Shown: positions 1 through 10,032 of the stretch, in pieces | Position numbering within the stretch: position 1 is the stretch's first letter | How the letters are laid out: each line of letters starts with the position of its first letter | DNA from: Silene noctiflora | Taxonomy: Eukaryota > Streptophyta > Magnoliopsida > Caryophyllales > Caryophyllaceae | Length of the DNA: 23,813 bases | Direction: 5' to 3' | Assembly (NCBI GenBank): GCA_009801015.1 | Contig: VHZZ01000020.1 | Location: 537,152-560,964 of the forward strand | The notes under the pieces: model-generated | Seen by the model: only the letters and a program-made list of their open reading frames with translations | The model's database searches: none | What the model was told of the DNA's origin: nothing | Made by a program: the position numbers and the translations under genes

Positions 1-542
1 GCAAACTCGTCACATCTTCCCGTCACACCTACATATTATATTAATTAAATAATAGAAATATAATTATAATATAGAATCTGACTAATTATTAAATATAATT
101 AAGACGACTAATTATTATAAATTAGTAATTGTAATGAGCTTATATACACTTAAACACGCAAAATTGAGTCAGAATGAAGTATAAACGCGGGGCTAAATGC
201 GACTAAAATACTACTTATCAATTAATAATTTTTTTTTTCTACAAGTCTATTTTTTCCTTAAGGTCCAGTGCGATTGTAAATTCGGATTTGCATGACACCA
301 TCGACAACATAGTTAACCCCGTAAATTTCACGGGTGATAAAACTAGTTTACATCAACAACAACACCCTCATCCCCCATAGCTCCAATATTCCATGCCACT
401 AAAAACACCAGATATCGGCTCGCCATGAAAAAAAAGATTTTGCTAAATTTTCCCCATTTATTTCGTCCCGATTTCCGATTTTGGCCCATCCTAAGATAAT
501 TACCACCACTTACCATGACCTTCCATCATCGTAACTACAAGT
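1..542. other. AT-rich intergenic DNA, no gene seen
   Basis: This stretch is AT-rich with frequent stops in all frames. I see no coding region, RNA gene or clear repeat in it. Confidence 0.5.
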
Positions 543-648
543 ATACTCCCTCCGTGCTCCATCTTATTTATTTGTTCACTTTTTTAATTCTTAGTAACCG
601 GTATTTTAAACAAAGGTAAACAAATGATCGAGATAAAGGGCGTACATA
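543..648. mobile_element. Stowaway-like MITE (degenerate)
   Basis: The left end reads TACTCCCTCCGTGCTCC, the typical Stowaway (Tc1/mariner) terminal motif, followed by TTATTTATTTGTTCAC. The right end carries GGTAAACAAATGATCGAGAT and closes with GGGCGTAC, which is its imperfect reverse complement. Stowaway elements insert at TA and are about 100-300 bp long, so the size fits. The right terminus has decayed, so its boundary is approximate. Confidence 0.55.
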
Positions 649-1085
649 CAAATCACAACCCAACATTCGTAAAAAAATGATCCAATACTAATCAGATAAA
701 TCGAATATACTTTATATTACATTACACACAAAAACTCAAAGCATAAAAATAAATCACCATCAAACAAAAATCAAAATTATTAACACAATAAACATAAAAA
801 TGAAACATTTGAATAAAACATGATGATTATATGGAATATAATTAAAGATTAAATGTAAATAATAACGATTGAACGAAGGATTAGTACCGTATTACCGGAG
901 ATGGCGGTGGTTGGAAGTTGCTGTAAAATCTTGATTTGCTTCACGAATTTTCTATGAAATAGGTTTGGGCTTTGTATTGGGCTTTAAAAACTCAAGTAAA
1001 AGTTAATTTTGAGAGATATAGTATTGACCTATATCAGGATTTGAATGAAATCCGACTGGGTTGGTTTTGTTTGTTGATTTCCGCA
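649..1085. other. AT-rich intergenic DNA
   Basis: No gene is supported. A slightly GC-richer patch near 888-930 has no open frame of useful length. Confidence 0.4.
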
Positions 1086-1125
1086 GCACAAATTCTTAAG
1101 AGACGGTCTCTCATTAATGTTACCA

Positions 1126-1967
1126 AGGGTGTTTGGTAAACAACATATTCACCAATTTCTAACATATTAAGGGGGCGTTTGTTTCGCGCATGGGTATGAG
1201 TTTGGAAATCAGAAATCATATCTGGGTGGTATGGGGTTGGAACTTCATTCCTCATTCCTGATATTTGTTTCAATTCCGAGTGGTATGGGTTTGAAACATA
1301 ATTAAAGTTAAAATTTGTCAACTACAATATCTTAGATAATATTTTTTAATATTATAAAATCATGAAAAATAATAATTTTAATTAAATAATTATATGAAAG
1401 TTCATTTATAATAGCCGTAATTTTTATTTTCACATTTTTGTTTATTTTAATTTGATACCAATAGAGGTATCAATCTCATACTCACCCCCCTCCTTGGGTA
1501 TGAGAAACCCATACCTCATGGGTTTAAGGTATGAGTACGAAACTCATGTATTTGTTAAATAAACACTTGGTATGGGTTTGACTCATTCTAAACCCATACC
1601 TGATATCTTTTATGTTTGAACCAAACACCCCCTCAAGGGTTTTGGCATGTTTGACCAATCAATATGCTCATTTTAGTGTTTGGTAAACAGCATATTGAAA
1701 CATGTTTGGGATCAATATACTGTTCTATAATATGTTGTTTATCTCAGCATAATGGTCAACACTTAACATATTCTAAACTAGGAAATTTTACTATATTTTA
1801 CAAAGAAAACTAACAATTTACTAATCGTAATTTGCCAGTTACCAAACACTCAAATTAATTCTGCTAATTATAATATGTTTGTCAAACCTTCTGTTAAAAT
1901 CTGTCATTTATAATCTGTTTTTACAATCTGCTTATACTGAATTATTCGCTATTTACCAAACAGGACT
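1126..1967. mobile_element. hAT-like MITE interrupted by an inner MITE
   Basis: The left end is AGGGTGTTTGGTAAACA. The right end, TATTTACCAAACAGGACT, reads AGTCCTGTTTGGTAAATA on the opposite strand, giving imperfect inverted repeats of the 'TGTTTGGTAAA' kind common in plant hAT-type MITEs. The left-end motif recurs internally at about 1677 (GTGTTTGGTAAACAGCATAT). A second element (1171-1632) sits about 45 bp inside the left end. No clean 8-bp duplication was found, so the class is tentative. Confidence 0.45.
1171..1632. mobile_element. PIF/Harbinger-like (Tourist-type) MITE
   Basis: The element starts GGGGGCGTTTGTTTCGCGC and ends GAACCAAACACCCCC, which are inverted repeats with few mismatches. 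The subterminal regions also match in opposite orientation: 'catgggtatgagtttgg' on the left against 'aaacccatacc' on the right, and the 'GGTATGGGTTTGA' motif recurs. 462 bp with G-rich ends is typical of Tourist-type elements. The flanks are TTAA on the left and TCAA on the right, so the 3-bp duplication is imperfect. A short reading frame inside it on the minus strand is not a gene. Confidence 0.6.
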
Positions 1968-2015
1968 GACACTCTGGGAGACCTCTCTCATAAGAGGTTG
2001 TTATTAATTTTAGAG

Positions 2016-2967
2016 TAAATTAAAAATTTCTCCCTTTTAAACTGCAATTTTTGAAAATTACTCCCTTATATAATATTTTCTTGAAATTACTCCCTTAAAA
2101 TGCAATTTTATCAAAAATTGCTTCAAAACTCCACTTTAGGTGACTTATTCCATTAGTTTTTGAACTTATTCTCCATTGTTATACGTTTTAAAGTATAAAT
2201 TGGCTAAGTCATAAACGAAATAAGTCATAAACTGACAGAATAAGGCTCCGTTTGGCGGCGCACTTCAGGTACTTTATTTGATAAAAGTAGTTTTTTTTGT
2301 CAAAAATTTCAGGTACCTTAATTTTTTTAGAGTGTTTGACAACTACCTTATTTGGTTAAAAAAAAGTACATGAAATGAAATGCTACCTCATGTAGCATTT
2401 GAGAAGTAAAGTACCTGATTTTTTTTGTCTACCTTTTTTACCCCTGAATTTTTGATGATATCAAATAAAACAAAACTCATTTAATAGTACTCCAAAATAA
2501 CGCACACGACAGTTAACGAAATTTTGTTTCAATAAAGTTCAGTTTTCGATGATATATTGTTTGAGTTTTTTTTTCTTTTACCTAATCGTAATATACATTA
2601 ATTATTATTCTAATTCTCTTTAAAATATGTTGGAGACTTGTTCAAATACATTATGACATTATTACTAACAACGCAACGACAATAACACAAGAATAATAGT
2701 AAAAATATTAAAGATAACAATAATAAACCATGTACTTTTATGTCATTTGGCCAAATATCAGCTACCTTTTCAGCTAGTTTTCAAATAGTTTTAATAAAAA
2801 TCAGCTACATTATCAATTCTTAATTTTCAGCTACCTTTTCAGCTAGTTTTGCCAAACAGGGCATAAGTAACTTAAGTTGGTGTTTTGAATCAATTTTTGA
2901 AAAAAATGCATCTTCTGGGAGTAAATTTTAAAAACTGGATTTTAAAAGGGAGTAATTATTTATTTTC
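2016..2967. mobile_element. Long-inverted-repeat element with ACTCCCTT arms
   Basis: The left arm (about 2016-2170) reads 'tttctcccttttaaa', 'aaattactccctta' and 'caaaaattgcttcaaaac'. The right arm (about 2869-2967), read on the minus strand, gives 'attactcccttttaaaa', 'ttactcccagaag' and 'caaaaattgattcaaaac' in the same order. This is an inverted repeat of about 100 bp, interrupted near the right arm by another element (2244-2862). The class is uncertain. A nonautonomous long-TIR Mutator-like element is one possibility. Confidence 0.45.
2244..2862. mobile_element. hAT-like MITE nested in the long-inverted-repeat element
   Basis: The left end is GGCTCCGTTTGGCGG. The right end GCCAAACAGGGC reads GCCCTGTTTGGC on the opposite strand, matching 10 of 12 bases. 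Subterminal repeats of CAGCTACCTTTTCAGCTAG and GCTACCTCATG type occur near the ends. The element lies just before the right arm of the host element. The flanking 'ATAA' on both sides may be part of a target duplication, but this is too short to be decisive. Confidence 0.5.
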
Positions 2968-3078
2968 TCTATTTTTATTTTGTTTTTATCCTTTTTCTTT
3001 TTATTTAGCTTTTAGTATATTTATTAGTTGTCTCCCATTAATGTAGTGAGAAACGGTCTCGCAGGAGATTTAGTGCGC

Positions 3079-3204
3079 CCGCAATTTATACTCCGTATTT
3101 CACGGTCATTTATTTGCCTTTATTTTTTTTAGGGATATTTGCCTTTAATTTGGCACAAAGATCAAGGAAAAAAGAGGGGATCATATGTGGATATTGTTAT
3201 TGAA
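3079..3204. other. Short intergenic spacer
   Basis: It contains 'actccgtatttcacggtcat', which resembles one end of a Stowaway-like element, but I could not find a partner end. No gene is seen. Confidence 0.3.
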
Positions 3205-3226
3205 CTAGCATAAATCTCGCGCAACG
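3205..3226 (-). mobile_element. Helitron-type 3' terminus (orphan end)
   Basis: Read on the minus strand this is CGTGCGTTGCGCG, a short GC-rich hairpin, then nine bases (AGATTTATG), then CTAG followed by T. This is the Helitron 3' signature: a hairpin about 10 bases before CTRR, inserted before a T. It has the same spacing as the complete Helitron at 11044-11377. The matching 5' TC end should lie to the right, possibly beyond the LTR at 3433-5033, but I could not place it. Confidence 0.5.
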
Positions 3227-3432
3227 CACGCCCAATTATTAGAGTTTTTATTTTTTTTAGTGTATTAATAATTTTTAAATTTACACCTCATTAATATTTA
3301 ATATTTCACTCTATTGCATTTTTATATGAAACAAAAAATTGAAATGGAAAACTAATAAAAAAGAATTAAGTTAAGTTGTGAATTTTTTTTTAATGAATTT
3401 GTTTTTTGCTACAAAGCTGTTAGTAAGCATGT

Positions 3433-5033
3433 TGTTAGAACACACTTTTTGATGATGCCAAGTTTCATTGTTATTTAATTGTTTGCTTCTTAGTTATAAT
3501 GTTTAGCTTTTGAAGCACTCAATGAATTTTCAAAGATGGTTCAAGAATGATTAAGATGAAGTCAAGACAAGAAAGCCCCTAGCCTTAGTCAAATGTTGTA
3601 AGCGAGGTAGTGTAAGATTCTCATTTAGTCAAGTGACTGCAAAACCATGCAACAGTGCATTGCACTGTGGTTTCTGATACGGTTATTGGAGAAATTTCAA
3701 ATGCTTTATAAAAACGTGAAGACTTTCATAAGATCTCATGTTTTCAAAAAGATGCCATTCTGCAATTTTAATGAACAAAAAGAATATGCTTTGTAAGTTG
3801 TATTAAAGATGTCAATCTTGTTTATACAAGTTGATCTTAATGTCAAAAATGAGTCTTTTACTTTTTCCTCTTTTGGTAAGGTTTAGAGTTCCAATATTTT
3901 ATGGAAAATACAATTTGCTTTGAAAAGAGACAGCTCTCTTGAGCCTTGCAAACCTGATATTTCTTTTAAAAAGGAGTTCTCTCTTTTGTTACTTGGACAA
4001 TAGAGGAAAGGAGGTTATTATACATTACTCCTTTTATATTTCCCACTCTATAAACAGTCTCCTCTTTTCTCATTTATTGCTAAGACTTTTCTGAACATTT
4101 ATTGTTAAAACACTTTGCAAAATTTAAGCTCTTGTTCTTCAACTTATTTGCAAAACTGTTTTTAATTTTAAAAGTCTTAAATCGTTTTTCAAAAGAGCTG
4201 TAAATCTCCATGTATCAGTTCGCTGCAATGTGACATAATGAGTTTGTTCCATGATTCTCGTGTTTAAGTCTTAATTGTGATCTCCATGTTCATTAAGTGA
4301 ACGATTGAGATTCAAAGACTCTGTAAACCAGTGAGATAGAACTTAAGTCTTGAAGCGGGGTAGCTTTGAGCAAGTGAAAGTCTTGAAGCGGAGTAGCTTC
4401 AAGCAAGTGCAACCGGAGTAGGTTGACGAGTTATTTTCATTGTAAGAGGTTTAGTAAGTTTGAGTAAATTTCTAAACAAACAATAAAATAACGGTTGGAT
4501 GTAGGCCTCGGAGTAGAGGCTGAACCAATTTTTTAAACATCGTCTTGTTTGTTTATTTACTTTTACGTTCATTTACCTTTGTTTATTTCTTGTTAATCTC
4601 GCTATTAGTTCTGTGTCACAGTCACTCATACTGTGACATAGACCTGCTGTACCTACTTGTGAACTCACAATCAATTGAGTTTCTCCTTGTACTTCATAGC
4701 TCTTACCTGTGTTATCAATTAACCAACTTAAGGAGAAAAAAAACATTCACTGTATCTTCATTGCTAAGTTGAACAAAAATACTCTTTCATTCATACTTTT
4801 CTGGTCTGTACAACAGTCGACTTTACTGTGACATATACTGAGCTGAATCTGTGTGTATATGCTTCTAACTCAAATAGTTCTAAGGATAAACACTTCTACC
4901 ATTCGAAGTATTGTCCATATCAGTTTAGTCTATTGTCCTAGATTTTAAAGAAGCTTAATTCAAGCTTAAATTTTTAATTGGACACCTAATTCATCCCCTC
5001 CCCTTCTTAGGTGTTCTCGTCCTTGACTCTTCA
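3433..5033. mobile_element. Solo LTR, Ty1/copia type (Sirevirus-like)
   Basis: The element begins TGTTAGAACACAC and ends GACTCTTCA, so it has TG...CA ends. It is flanked by CATGT (3428-3432) and CATGC (5034-5038), a 4-of-5 target duplication. The 3' part contains a tract like 'ttaattggacacctaattca' followed by 'cccctccccttcttaggtg', a layout I recognise from copia LTR ends. Internal short repeats of 'tcttgaagcggRgtagctt' lie at 4347-4400, and 'ggcctcggagtagaggctg' lies at 4504-4522. A likely LTR TATA box (CTATAAACAG) is near 4048. No primer-binding site follows the 3' end and no gag-pol is present, so I call it a solo LTR formed by recombination. The 75-residue frame at 4545-4772 is not credible as a gene. 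Confidence 0.6.
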
Positions 5034-5038
5034 CATGC

Positions 5039-5827
5039 ACTGAAAAATTTTTAGCAACTTATAGTTTATAGTTCACTACCTATTTTATTTTATTTATAAA
5101 AAAAATCATAATTATGAATTTAATTAAAAGATTAGAGTTTATTTATAAGAATATATTCATTGAAAAGATAATAACTTAATAAAAGGAAGTTTTAATTATT
5201 TCCTTATTTAGATAGATGCTTTTTGGAGGAAAACCAAGAGAGTTTTTATTTTTTAGAGTTTTAGGTAATAAGGGGAATGACAAGTGAACAATAGGTTTGT
5301 GGATGATAAAATTACCATTCAAAAATCTTCCCAATATGTAAAGGTAAGGTAAACAAATGAATGAAATATTTATAAATAAAATTGATAAATAAATTTAATA
5401 AGTCCAACAGTTAAATTTGGTTGTCATATGTTGATCTTAATTTAACTACATGACACTTTATATTTAAGTGTAAACAAATTTGTTTACAAGAAGTTTATGT
5501 GTATTGTTATTTTTAATTTTTAATTGTTTGAAACTTTATAATGATATCAGATGTAAATTAAGGTCAGTTAAAATGAGCTGATCTGAACTGAACTAAATGG
5601 GGTTGAGGTAAACGTGAAGTTGAGTAGAGCTGGGTTGAATTGAGGAGCTGAACTGAATGAACTAAACTAAATTGAATTAAACAGAGTAAAATTAAAATAA
5701 AATGAGTTAAAATTAAGTAAAAAAAACAGGGTTTAAGTGCTAGCTAATCCTACCGTTTTCAACATGATAATTTGAAGGGGGAAAAGGAGGCATATGAATG
5801 AAGTAAATGAACAGTAATAATAGTACT
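5039..5827. repeat. AT-rich intergenic DNA with degenerate GAACTGAA repeat
   Basis: No gene is seen. From about 5560 to 5730 the sequence is built from imperfect reiterations of 'tgaactgaactaaa' and 'gagttaaaattaa', a degenerate short-period tandem array. The remainder is simple AT-rich DNA. Confidence 0.4.
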
Positions 5828-5836
5828 TTGGGGCAA

Positions 5837-6027
5837 CACAAATTCTCATTGAAGACGGACACTATCCATCACAAGCTGAAGACGGATAGTGCCGCTCTCA
5901 CAATATGCAAGTGACACCAAACATAGATGCTCCATTTTCCATCCATTTGTCCTCCCACTTGCTTTATTATGAGAGGACACTATCATCTTCAGCTTGTGAC
6001 GAGTTCCGTCACAAGCAAGACCCTTTG
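5837..6027. mobile_element. MULE-type MITE with perfect 9-bp target duplication
   Basis: The element is flanked by TTGGGGCAA on both sides (5828-5836 and 6028-6036), a perfect 9-bp duplication as expected for Mutator-like elements. The left arm reads CACAAATTCTCATTGAAGAC then GGACACTATCC, ATCACAAGCTGAAGACGG and so on. The right arm on the other strand reads CAAAGGGTCTTGCTTGTGAC then GGAAC, GTCACAAGCTGAAGATG and so on. About 70 bp of each arm can pair, so almost the whole 191-bp element is an imperfect hairpin. It has no coding capacity. Confidence 0.8.
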
Positions 6028-6036
6028 TTGGGGCAA

Positions 6037-6892
6037 AATGCCAATGTTTTGAGCTAATTGCACCCCCACAACCAAGAATCCAATCGCATATAATACAAGT
6101 AGGGATCAATTGTAGGGCTCCTTTGCTTCAATCCACCATTCATATGACAACACATTGGTGGGAAAATGGTCGATTTTGTACCCACAATCTTCAATGCCTT
6201 GGATTTACTTGATAGGTCGGTACATACGGATAAAAAGGTAACTACTGTGAATTTAACCGTCATTAAAAAAATTTATATAAAGGGTGTGGGCTTGATCCGA
6301 CCCGACCCGACCCGACCCGACCCTCCAAGTATTGGACCACTCTGTAAGTATGTTGGTACGACATCGTCCACATGGGTCTCACACTCTCTTGTTCTGACTT
6401 CTGAGGCTGCTTTTATGTGGTTTTGCACTTACTCATCTACAACCTACAACTATTTAGAGTTCCCTTTATGTCAAGTATGATATTTTATTCTAATTTAAAT
6501 TTATCGGAATTTGATTTGTGTTTTTTCGAGTCATGGAAACTTGATTTGTTTAGCTCACGAGTTATTTGATAATGAGCGAGTTTTGTGTCGTGATTGATCA
6601 GTTATCCTTTAGTTGTCCATCAGAATGGAGCAAATGTCTACCTCTTCAGAAAGCACCCTAATCGAGGAAATTACATATTCGACTTATGCAATATTCACGT
6701 ATGATGTAATAGTAACGACTAGCGAGCACCTCAGTCCTCTTGGAGGATGAAATTTTCGAAATTTTTAGTTGAAATTTTCGAAATTTTTATTTAAAATTTT
6801 CGATTTTTTTCGAGTGTACCTATATCATAACCATTTCGCCCCCCTAAGCTTGAATTCTGGCTCCGCCACACTAAATAGTAGAGAAACCGTTA
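6037..6892. other. Intergenic DNA with short repeats
   Basis: At 6297-6323 there is a perfect CCCGA pentanucleotide array of about five units. At 6746-6810 the motif GAAATTTTCGAAATTTTTA occurs twice, followed by a degenerate third copy. At 6837-6868 'gcccccctaagcttgaatt' followed by 'ctggctccgccac' resembles a common transposon edge in plant genomes. A 104-codon frame at 6166-6480 runs through the CCCGA array and shows no family features, so I do not call it. Confidence 0.4.
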
Positions 6893-7154
6893 ATGAGATT
6901 GGTCCCTGAAGCATTCAAATTTCGAAAGAGATTTAAGTGTATATGTGGGGACAAGTTAAAAATGAGGCAAAACTCGCGTGAAAGCAGTGACTTGTATTTA
7001 TTGATAAAACCCATGATTCTCATATGCAACCAATTACACCACTTTCTGCTTCAGTGGTACCTGCTGAATGCTGATGCTACTCCAAACCTTTGTCACACTT
7101 CTTTGTCTACTTCTATCAGGTGACCCTGCGAAGCGACGGGACGGGCGTAAACTT
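6893..7154. other. Unassigned intergenic DNA
   Basis: A 76-codon frame is open here but has no recognisable domain and ordinary length for chance. I see nothing else. Confidence 0.3.
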
Positions 7155-7159
7155 AAGAA

Positions 7160-7260
7160 CTCGAAATGTCTTACTCTAGTGGTTAAGATTGTAGTATAGT
7201 AGACATAGGTCCCCTTCCCCTTATATTCTAATACCCTTCTGTCTCATTTGACACGAGGAA
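7160..7260 (+). repeat. tRNA-derived SINE head (possible)
   Basis: TACTCTAGTGG at 7172-7182 resembles a Pol III A box (TRGYNNARYGG). AGGTCCCCTTCCCC at 7207-7220 is a weak B box (compare GGTTCGAATCCCC) at tRNA-like spacing. The cloverleaf is not complete, so this is not a tRNA gene. A decayed SINE is the most likely reading, and the boundaries are guesses. Confidence 0.3.
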
Positions 7261-8370
7261 AAAGTTACAGGAAACCAATTCCGGACATGGATGACAAAAC
7301 CGGAGACTGGATTCCTCAGATGGCAGAGCAGATCACTTGCTAACAAGTCCAGAATGGTATGGACCAACAGATCCAGGTGTTCGTCAGGATGAAAACTTAT
7401 AATTATACGAATAACAGAACTGGTTTCAGTTTCACAAGAAGAGTCTAAGACCGTTACAGACCCATCAGCTCTCGTTCCAAACCCAGTTTAACAAACCACA
7501 AACTTCAAGAAGATAGAAAGGTTCGAGGAAAAGTAATAGGTTTCGAAATTTTCCTTTTTCCTCTAGTTTATAGAAAGCCAGCTGATAAACAGCAAAATAA
7601 AAACACCAACACAAAAACACTACTATTATCTGTGTTAATCATCTTGTCATTTAAGTGTTTTGTTGCATTATGAGTAATAATGACGGTACTGTGGAACCAG
7701 CTATGCACATGCACTGTTTCAATTATAACAATATACTACCAAATCAATCTTGGCTGTATGTAGCAAACATCATCAATTATTAATTAAAAAGTTGATTAAC
7801 TTAAGCATCATACACCAGTAGCACTGTTGGAAAGAAGTTTCTTATTGTCGATAACGAGTGACGCCAAACTTCTGCCACGCTTTCAGATACTAATTCTAAT
7901 GTAAAATACCGAAAAGCATTCTAGGGAAAGCATTCTACTTATACGCTCAGCGGTTTAGATGGGATAATCGTTACTCCACTATGGTAATAAAAGCATATAA
8001 CTCATAACAAAGGAAACCAATCCTAATAACAAAAAAACGGACTTGAATGATCCGTATTAAGGGATAAATTGGCAAAAGGGAACACAACTTTCCCCTAAAA
8101 ATAGTGCATTAACCCCATATGGGAATGATTATTCCCCGCTTCTTCACACCCTCTACTACCAGTCCACCTTCACTGACCAAGAAACTCCTCTATCCCCTAT
8201 TCGGATATTCCCCTTGTTTTGAGCTCTATTATCTGGTAATAGCTAGCCCTATTCCAAACAAGTAGTAAGGTGCGTCAATATTGTTCTTTCTTCGATGTAA
8301 ACACAGACTTGTAGCACACATCCTGTTAGGGAGTGAAAAAACACGGACTATAGGCCTCTCTGATTGCAGT
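7261..8370. other. Unassigned intergenic DNA
   Basis: No reading frame with recognisable protein features and no clear repeat structure was found. Confidence 0.4.
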
Positions 8371-8412
8371 TCGAACAACAACAACGACAACAAAGCCTTG
8401 GTCCAACTTAGT
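8371..8412 (+). repeat. Retroposon 3' tail-like CAA-rich motif
   Basis: 'cgaacaacaacaacgacaac' followed by 'aaagccttggtccaactta' resembles the recurrent plant retroposon tail (CAA)n-AAGCCTTAGTCCCAA. This is a recalled resemblance only. It is probably the remnant of a SINE or LINE 3' end. Confidence 0.35.
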
Positions 8413-8619
8413 GTCACAGAGTTCAAACAAGATTATAAATTTCAACCCTTGACTTTCATGGTATCAAAATACTTGACAAAATGCAAGATGACAAACTCTA
8501 ATCCTTGACTTAATGGTAACACAATACTTGAAAAATGCAAGACTTGTGGGAGGAGTTGGAAACAATCACTAGAACTGAATTACATAAGAAAAATGTCAAT
8601 TTGTACACCAGTATTTACA

Positions 8620-8735
8620 CATAAAACTGTTAACTGTACATCTAATATCCGATTTAGTCTACGTAAAGCAAGCTTACGCATAAAACTGTTAACTGTACAT
8701 CTAATATCTGATTTGGTCTACATAAAGCAAGTTTC
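8620..8735. repeat. Two-copy tandem repeat, 59-bp period
   Basis: CATAAAACTGTTAACTGTAC starts at 8620 and again at 8679. Each copy continues TCTAATATCYGATTTRGTCT then ACRTAAAGCAAG. The copies differ at only a few sites. The repeat lies about 400 bp past the stop of the membrane-protein gene, so it may fall in or just beyond its 3' UTR. Confidence 0.8.
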
Positions 8736-9144
8736 TCACCAGAATGCAGAATTAAAGAGCTAAATTTGTCGCCTTAAGAACGCTGCAATGTCACAAATTT
8801 TTCTTTCAAGAAACATCAGACTCCTTCCAACTTATTAACAGGGAGTTATCATACAGAAATCCAAATCAAAGCAAGTTAAAACTAAATCACAAATTGAGAA
8901 ATAACCCAAGAAAGAGGCTCAATTCACACTATCTAGTCAACTCTTCTATGTTACTCCGACTCTTCATATCCTCTGGGGTACTGTGTACGACAGTCAACAC
9001 TCAGACAACTGAACAAGGGTATGACACTTGGATGCCATGAAGCGAAATATGTATATTTTCATGAAAATAGCCTCTGGCACAGTTGGACACATATCCGTGT
9101 TCTAAACGAGTCCGAGTAACATAGCTGAACTCTTAGCAACACAT

Positions 9145-10032
9145 CTAAAGCAAAGATGGTTTCTTTTGATCAACAGGAGAAGCAGCCAGTGGAAGTACCT
9201 GTGAAGAGCAATGAATGTCATTACTTCTTATCAAAGAACAATCTTTCTCTTCTTCCATGTGCGACACTGAATTATCCAAAGTAACTTTCTGCAACACCCC
9301 ACTTTTCTGAGCTTCTTCAAGCAACCTTCTACACAACTTTTCCTCAGCATCCCTTAAAAACTTGAACTTTGGGGGCGGAGAAGACCTCAACCTAAACATT
9401 TCCGCTTCAACGGATGATTCAAACAAAGGGTTGTTATAATTATAATTACCCTGTAGATACCCGGAATCTGCACCCTCCAAACAAATGCTGCGGAAGGGCG
9501 ACCTCAAACCCGAATTAAGAGGGGATGCAATAGGACTTAAAAAAGGTGTATGTGATTCAAGAGCAGCAATAAGTTCACCCAAACTTTTACTTCTTTCACC
9601 ACCACACTTTGATTTACCATCTTCAGATTCCAAATCTTCCTTAGTTTCTTCCTTAATTGAGAACAAAAACCTAGGTGGGCCCCCTAGATTATGAAGCCTC
9701 ATTAACTCTGATTCCACACCTTCTTCACCTAGTGCTTTCCACAGTAAATCTTTGTTACTGTCTAATCCCATTTCTAAATCAGAATTATTGTTTAAATTAA
9801 CAGCAGGATTAGCAGTAATTGTGTTTGAAATTGGGCGATTATTATTATTATTAGTTGAACAACAAAATAGGTAAAACAATTCCTTTGTGTTATTACTGTA
9901 ATCTTCACTGTTACTGCTGGTAATTATTTGCTTCTTCCACCATAGTAGATAGTATAGCTCTGCAACAAGTGCTAATAATAGACAACCAAATACTAAACTT
10001 AACACAACTCCCAATCCACTCAAAAGTGTCAT
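9145..10032 (-). CDS. Plant single-pass membrane protein, function unknown
   Basis: The frame is open from ATG at 10104, but I prefer the start at 10032 (295 aa). The hydrophobic segment begins right there (MTLLSGLGVVLSLVFG), and the 24 residues upstream are lysine- and cysteine-rich and look like leader sequence. Residues 5-31 form one transmembrane helix ending in LLWWKK, so the N terminus probably acts as a signal anchor. A low-complexity Asn run follows at 61-65 and 81-83. Residues 118-138 contain GGPPRFLFSIKEETKEDLES, and 219-243 contain PPPKFKFLRDAEEKLCRRLL, both acidic or charged blocks of the kind conserved in a plant-specific uncharacterised family as I recall it. The tail is LPLAASPVDQKKP. 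No catalytic motif is visible. It has no close gene neighbour. The single exon is consistent with this family, but I cannot exclude an upstream leader intron. Confidence 0.75.
   Translation of the reverse strand: MTLLSGLGVVLSLVFGCLLLALVAELYYLLWWKKQIITSSNSEDYSNNTKELFYLFCCSTNNNNNRPISNTITANPAVNLNNNSDLEMGLDSNKDLLWKALGEEGVESELMRLHNLGGPPRFLFSIKEETKEDLESEDGKSKCGGERSKSLGELIAALESHTPFLSPIASPLNSGLRSPFRSICLEGADSGYLQGNYNYNNPLFESSVEAEMFRLRSSPPPKFKFLRDAEEKLCRRLLEEAQKSGVLQKVTLDNSVSHMEEEKDCSLIRSNDIHCSSQVLPLAASPVDQKKPSLL

Larger units (their letters stand above)
1086..3078. mobile_element. Decayed outer TIR element (MULE-like) carrying nested elements
   Basis: The left edge is CACAAATTCTTAAGAGACGG followed by TCTCTCATTAATG. 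The right edge, read on the minus strand from about 3075, is GCACTAAATCTCCTGCGAGA followed by CCGTTTCTCACTACATTAATG. The two edges align as imperfect terminal inverted repeats. The left edge shares its first bases with the MITE at 5837-6027, which has a 9-bp target duplication, so a Mutator-like assignment is plausible. CCGCA occurs just outside both edges (1081-1085 and 3079-3083), but a full 9-bp duplication cannot be shown. The interior is filled by other TIR elements listed separately. No transposase coding is visible. Confidence 0.4.

Noticed and set aside
1034-1321. 95-codon minus-strand frame
   Set aside because: It spans the nested MITE ends (1086-1171) and has no conserved features.
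4545-4772. 75-codon plus-strand frame rich in Leu
   Set aside because: It lies inside the solo LTR and looks like chance hydrophobic translation of T-rich DNA.
6166-6480. 104-codon plus-strand frame
   Set aside because: It runs through the CCCGA array, giving an RPDPTRPDP artefact, and the rest matches no family I know.
7160-7260. tRNA gene
   Set aside because: Only A-box- and weak B-box-like motifs are present; acceptor and anticodon stems cannot be formed.
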